Source: Hansfordia pulvinata (Eukaryota > Ascomycota > Sordariomycetes > Xylariales). Taken from it: DNA of 64,000 nucleotides. The notes beneath the pieces were generated by a model that was not told the origin of the DNA, did no database searches, and worked only from the letters and a program-made list of their open reading frames with translations. Location of the stretch: NCBI GenBank assembly GCA_006538405.1, contig BJKQ01000008.1:1798001-1862000 (forward strand), read 5' to 3'. The position numbers and the translations under genes were made by a program. Positions 59,691 to 64,000 of this stretch are shown one piece after another (the stretch's first letter is position 1; every line of letters starts with the position of its first letter).

Positions 59691-60602
59691 GCCGACGTGA
59701 GCCTCAGACCAAGTAGATTCATCAGTTGCTCCTCCTTCATCCTGCTTCATTGCCGCGGGTCTACTAGCTGCAAAGATGGCGGGAACCCACCGGCCAGTCT
59801 CAAGCATCCATTATCATGCCGTCAGAGCCAGACCCCAAACTGTACAAATGCAAAATAAATCAACTAGGTACATTTGACGTATCCCACGAACGATGCTGCG
59901 TTGTGTGCCTGCAAAATCCCCGCGCTGGGTCGCGTACCTCGCTTCCGAAGCGACGTCGCATGCCTCGACCTGGTACTCAGCCCTACGCGCTGCACGTCAC
60001 ACGTAAGCTGCTGGGGTCGTTGGCTCTCGCACACCGTCACCCACATCTGCCCAGTGATCTCGTCAGGTCAGTCGCAGCCTGGCAGACTGGGCACCCCTGG
60101 GCGGGCCTGGAACGACGTGTCGCAAAGGGTGAAGAAAGAAAGCTTAGACGCTTGCTCGTGGCATGGTGACAGAGAGGGGTGGTATCCCGACGTTGCGTCC
60201 GCGGCGGCACACTCGACCGTCCGAGTCCGCGATAACGATTCCTGTGACCAGTCGAGAGCGATGCCCCTCCACCACCCTCCCAAACGCGCGCACTCACACA
60301 CAATCCCTCCCAGCCTCGCTGACAGACGGGGATGCGATGCCTGCCTCTACCACGTGGCCGCCGCAGGCCAATCCTTCCGGCTACCACTCCCCGCCCACCC
60401 GCCGCCTTCCTGCCCACTTGGAAGAGGAACGCCGGCATGTGCGCACCGGGGACGGCGCTGGCCGAGAAAGCGGTCAGTCGGCTATCAGGAACCACCCGTT
60501 CCATTTTCTCCGTTCCCTCGTCCTCCTCCCGTCCCCTCCCATTCCCCTTCCAACCACCCTCCCAATCTGTGAATGCCAAGTCATGAGGTAAAGAGGATCC
60601 TG

Positions 60603-60636
60603 CCCCCCCCCCCCCCCCCCCCCCCCCTTTTTTTTT
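60603..60636. repeat. Poly-C (25) followed by poly-T (9)
   Basis: Uninterrupted C run running straight into T; strongly polypyrimidine, length uncertain. Confidence 0.85.
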
Positions 60637-61020
60637 CTTCTGCAGCTAGGTTCCCGCGCCATCTTGCGGGGTGAGGCCGGGGCGACTGGCTGTGCGGGCT
60701 TTGGATTCTCACACAATGCCTGCACGCGAGCTCGATCTGGTCTCTTGCACAACCGAGGGCGAGTTGACTCGCTGGCGAAGTTTAAGGGGCGAGGGCTTGA
60801 GCAGTCCAGTACAATCTTGCGTGCTTGCTTGCGTGCATAGCCGTACCCACGCAGTCACCCCTGTCGAGATGGGGGCTCCCAACGTCCTGGAGTGCTGCAA
60901 CTGTACAGGCTGTCGTTGTACGTGCTTCCGGCCCCTCAGTAGATCGGCAGGCCGGCCGGCCGTCCTGCTCCGGACTCCCCAGCTCCCGGGAGCCGGCTCT
61001 GGCCCCGCCATCCACCCACA

Positions 61021-61037
61021 CCCCCCCCCCCCCCCCC
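61021..61037. repeat. Poly-C tract, 17 bases
   Basis: Uninterrupted C run in the terminal spacer. Confidence 0.8.
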
Positions 61038-62139
61038 TTTAGCCGCCCGGGCCGGGGCTTGGCGCTCCGATGGGTGAAAGTTGCGCAACTCATGTCGGCC
61101 CGGAGGGGCCATCTGTCAACTTGTGTAGCGTCTCCGGAGGTGTTGGTCCTCCCAGATATCCTCTCGCGTGGACACCCCACAGGAACAGGGAGCCTCATTC
61201 TCTTAGGATAGGTAACCTCTGCTGGATGCAGGCATTGGGGTTGGATGCGTCATGGCCAAGATGGGGAGAAGGGAGGGGCCTCGAATTCCGTTAAGCCAAA
61301 TTTTTTCTCTCGGGGGGCGCGTCGTGGCGGTAGCACCCACAAGCTCCCGTGGCGTCAAAGCTTCCCGTCCTCCCCCCTTCCCGCCTTTCCCACCTTTGGG
61401 GCTCGGTTTCCCCCCCCTCCCCCTCCACCCTTTCGTCACGAACATGATCGCATCGGGCGGGTGCGTGTGTAAGCCGGAGTCAGATGCGGGGCCCGCGCCG
61501 CCAGCGTATTCGCCAGTCCCGGTTGGTGCGCTATAGGTCAACTTCCCGTGAGCTTCTCGGTTTGGCTAGGGAGACCCGGAGCGGCCGACTGGGACCATCA
61601 GCTCCGGCGGCGTCTGCAGAGGGGTTGGACGAGCGACGCGTGTTCCCGTCTTTGCACGTGACTGGTGAATAGTGGCAAACCCCAAAGAGATGGGGTTCGA
61701 GACCCGACCGACCATGAGACAAGCCCGATAGCTTGAAATACGGGCCCCCGGTTCTGTGTGGCAATGGTTGCCACCCGGGGGAGAGAGAGGGGGGGGCATT
61801 CTTCCTCGGAACCTGTCAGAGCCGCAAGAGGCCAAGTGCCCTAGTGCCCCTTTTCACGAGTACACCAGATGCTTTACATAATTCATATCGGCCGAGTGGA
61901 ATGCCAGCTCAACTCTTATCTTATAAGCTATGACGAGGTTGAGGGACTGAGAACCATATTGCGTATTGGTGACGGCGAAAGGTCCCCCTTCCCCACCCAC
62001 AGCCTCTCCCCAAATCCCGATGCACGTCAGTGCGCGCAGACCCGAGAGAGATCAAAGCGCTGGCTGTCAGGTCCCGCGTGGCAAAAGTGCACACATGGAT
62101 CCTGACCCAGTACGATTGGAAGCTACAAGTAAGAAGAGA

Positions 62140-63605
62140 TACCTACGATACTACGGTACCTACCTCACTCTGGTCGCACTCATAGGTACATGTAGATCAG
62201 GTTGGGTACCCTGCAGAGCCGAGTACGAGTAGGTACCTGATGGTAGGATGGAGATACCTTAGATTACCTAATGTACCTTCCATGTGCCCCAGGGACGCCT
62301 GGCTGCCGGCTGCCGGCCTGGATCGGGGCGATGACCTCCTCCAGGAGTGCAGCTACAGGCTACGGGACAGAACCTACCTCGGTACCTCAATAATGAGCTT
62401 GATGAGAGATGGATGCGTGGCAGCGGAAGGTAGGTAGGTAGGCGGGATGCGAGCTTCTACGCGTACCTCTTCACTATTGCCGCTCACCAACTAAGTCATC
62501 AACACGGGCGAAATTTCGTTGGTGGCATCCTTTGCCGCTTCGAGCGACCGACGGGCTGCGAGGTAAGATCACGAGGCGCGCGCCGCCCAGCTGCGTGCGC
62601 CAGCGGGCGGGCGTGCGTGCGTGTCCAATTGGATTGGTTGCGCAGGTCCCACGGCCTACGTCTCGTACTGCATGTCGAGCTGCAGCTGCTTGGGCGATGA
62701 GGCCTTTGTGCAGAGGAGTGGAAGCCCTTCCAGTCCCTCCCCCGGCCAGGCCTCGGCTTTCTATGAGTACATACATGTAGTATATGGGTATAACGGGCGC
62801 CATTATCACGACGAACGAGTGGTTGAGCAAATACAGTGGCTAGTGTCGGTACGTTCAGGAAAGCTGACAACCGCAGCCGCCTACCGCTGTGCTCTGGCAG
62901 GAGACTTGAGAATTTGGTCATCAGAGTGAATTGTATGGTGCTGGCAGGCGAGAATATCGCGAGACGTCTACTGGTACGGGGGAAGCAGTGCGAGTACTAG
63001 TAAGGTAGTAGGTAATAAGGTAGGTAATGAGGTAGGTTAGGTGCTCCATGTCGTAAGGTAGGTACTTGGAGGGTGGCGGCTCGAGGGTCCGAACGGCGGG
63101 AATCCTGGCCCAGGGTCGGCCTTGGGGCCAGGTATCGTATCGGCCCATGTCCCGGCGCCTCGACGCTGCCCACCATGGGTTGGTTGGGCGAGCTGCCCAC
63201 CATGGGTTGGGGTCCCAGCCCAGTCCCGGTCCCGCGTCGCAGGGCTCCCTGTCGCCGCGCGCACTCGGCGGGCGAATCAGCAGAGGCACCCCAATGTCCC
63301 AGGCGCCTCAGTGAAACCCGCCAGGCCGCCGAGTCGACCGACGACGTTGTTTGAGACTGTTTGGCCGCCCGGCAACGGGAAAGGCATAGGTACCGAGCGT
63401 TTGCAGGACCCGAGCCTGAACTGGCCGCAGCTTGACACCCGGACGCAAGAAGCCCCAAGAGTCATGAAGAATTGAAGATTATTGAGAATGCCCAGTCTCA
63501 ATGGATCCATTAGGTACCTCCTACCTACCAAAGGCGGCACTGTGCCAAGACGACAGCTACAAGTCGTCACGTACCTACCTAGTGTAGCTAGGTACGTAGG
63601 TACTC
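62140..63605. repeat. Cluster of TACCTA / TAGGTA palindromic elements
   Basis: Many short elements built on GGTACCTA, TAGGTAGGTA or CCTAGGTA, for example near 62145-62165, 62225-62240, 62431-62442, 63002-63065, 63513-63530 and 63574-63603. Similar elements occur across the other spacers but not in conserved exons. Function unknown. Confidence 0.6.
63166..63212. repeat. 24-base tandem duplication
   Basis: Two direct copies of GCTGCCCACCATGGGTTGG separated by a short GTTGGGCGA spacer; spacer DNA, no gene. Confidence 0.7.
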
Positions 63606-64000
63606 AGGTTTCCAAAGGTATACCTCTCTGAACACGTCGAGCTTGGGGTGCGGACATGGATGCCACGAGGCACGAGTTCTTCCCGTCGTTTGTGAGTCCA
63701 AGTCTCGGGACGCAAGTACTCCATGCTATTTTCGTAGATATCTGCACATAGGCAGGCGTAGCAGGTGCCGGGCATCATTAAATTACCTACATAATGTACA
63801 GTTCGTTGCGAGTTCTCGCAGAACAGGTGACAGCAAATGGATAGATAGCTAAGCCTCGAGGCCCATCACCCATGTGGCCGGCCCGTCAAAACCTTACTTT
63901 GTGATCCCAGGTGCCGACGGCCAGTTCAAACGACTGACCAGGCAGAGCCAGCCCGAGCTCATTCCAAGATCTTATTTTGGGACGGCTGGAGGCCCAAGCT

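Larger units (their letters stand above)
59691..64000. other. Terminal intergenic region
   Basis: About 4.3 kb without a supportable gene. It contains long poly-C tracts, many TAGGTA/TACCTA elements (62.14-62.24, 62.43, 63.0-63.07 and 63.51-63.60 kb), one TACGAGTA at 62222 and a 24-base direct duplication at 63166-63212. Open frames are short, Arg/Pro/Ser-rich and overlap on both strands. Confidence 0.6.

Overview
The window is nuclear DNA of a filamentous ascomycete (Pezizomycotina, Sordariomycete-like, most likely Hypocreales). Protein genes carry short 50-130 nt GT-AG introns with CTGAC/CTAAC branch points. The gene content is typical of this group: a Con7 conidiation factor, the NDR-kinase partner Mob2, dynamitin, Rtc4, and NB-ARC/TPR and Zn2Cys6 relics. 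The DNA is GC-rich, with long intergenic spacers full of microsatellites and G/C tracts. The species cannot be fixed from the sequence alone.

Layout. 1-16.9 kb is a gene desert with no ORF I can support; it is strongly enriched for the octamer TACTCGTA/TACGAGTA. At 16.9-18.8 kb a TATA-like box and a pyrimidine-rich leader lead into con7 (18.8-20.5 kb, +). After a 5 kb spacer come AAR2 (26.1-27.6 kb, +) and, convergent to it, a patatin-like protein (28.4-30.5 kb, -). LEO1 (-) and a MOB2-like gene (+) are divergent at 31.5-36.4 kb. The molybdopterin synthase small subunit and ribosomal protein eS28 follow at 37.5-39.4 kb (-). A damaged block spans 41.7-50.6 kb: a Zn2Cys6 factor relic, dipeptidyl peptidase III with a frameshift and an AT splice donor, a broken NB-ARC/TPR gene, and an unrecognised membrane-anchored protein with one frameshift. 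Intact housekeeping genes resume with an exopolyphosphatase (52.5-54.0 kb, -), dynamitin (55.7-57.1 kb, -) and RTC4 (58.0-59.7 kb, +). The last 4.3 kb is spacer.

Most genes are unrelated single-copy core functions: transcription elongation (Leo1), U5 snRNP assembly (Aar2), polarity signalling (Mob2), dynein transport (dynamitin), molybdenum cofactor, translation and polyphosphate. There is no operon-like cluster or biosynthetic cluster.

Two points cut across the window. First, several conserved genes are each one base short in a G or C run (con7 twice, the patatin gene, RTC4, and probably two others), which looks more like homopolymer-length sequencing error than loss of function. Second, the TACTCGTA octamer is far above chance in the 16 kb desert upstream of con7; this is the best candidate for something undescribed.
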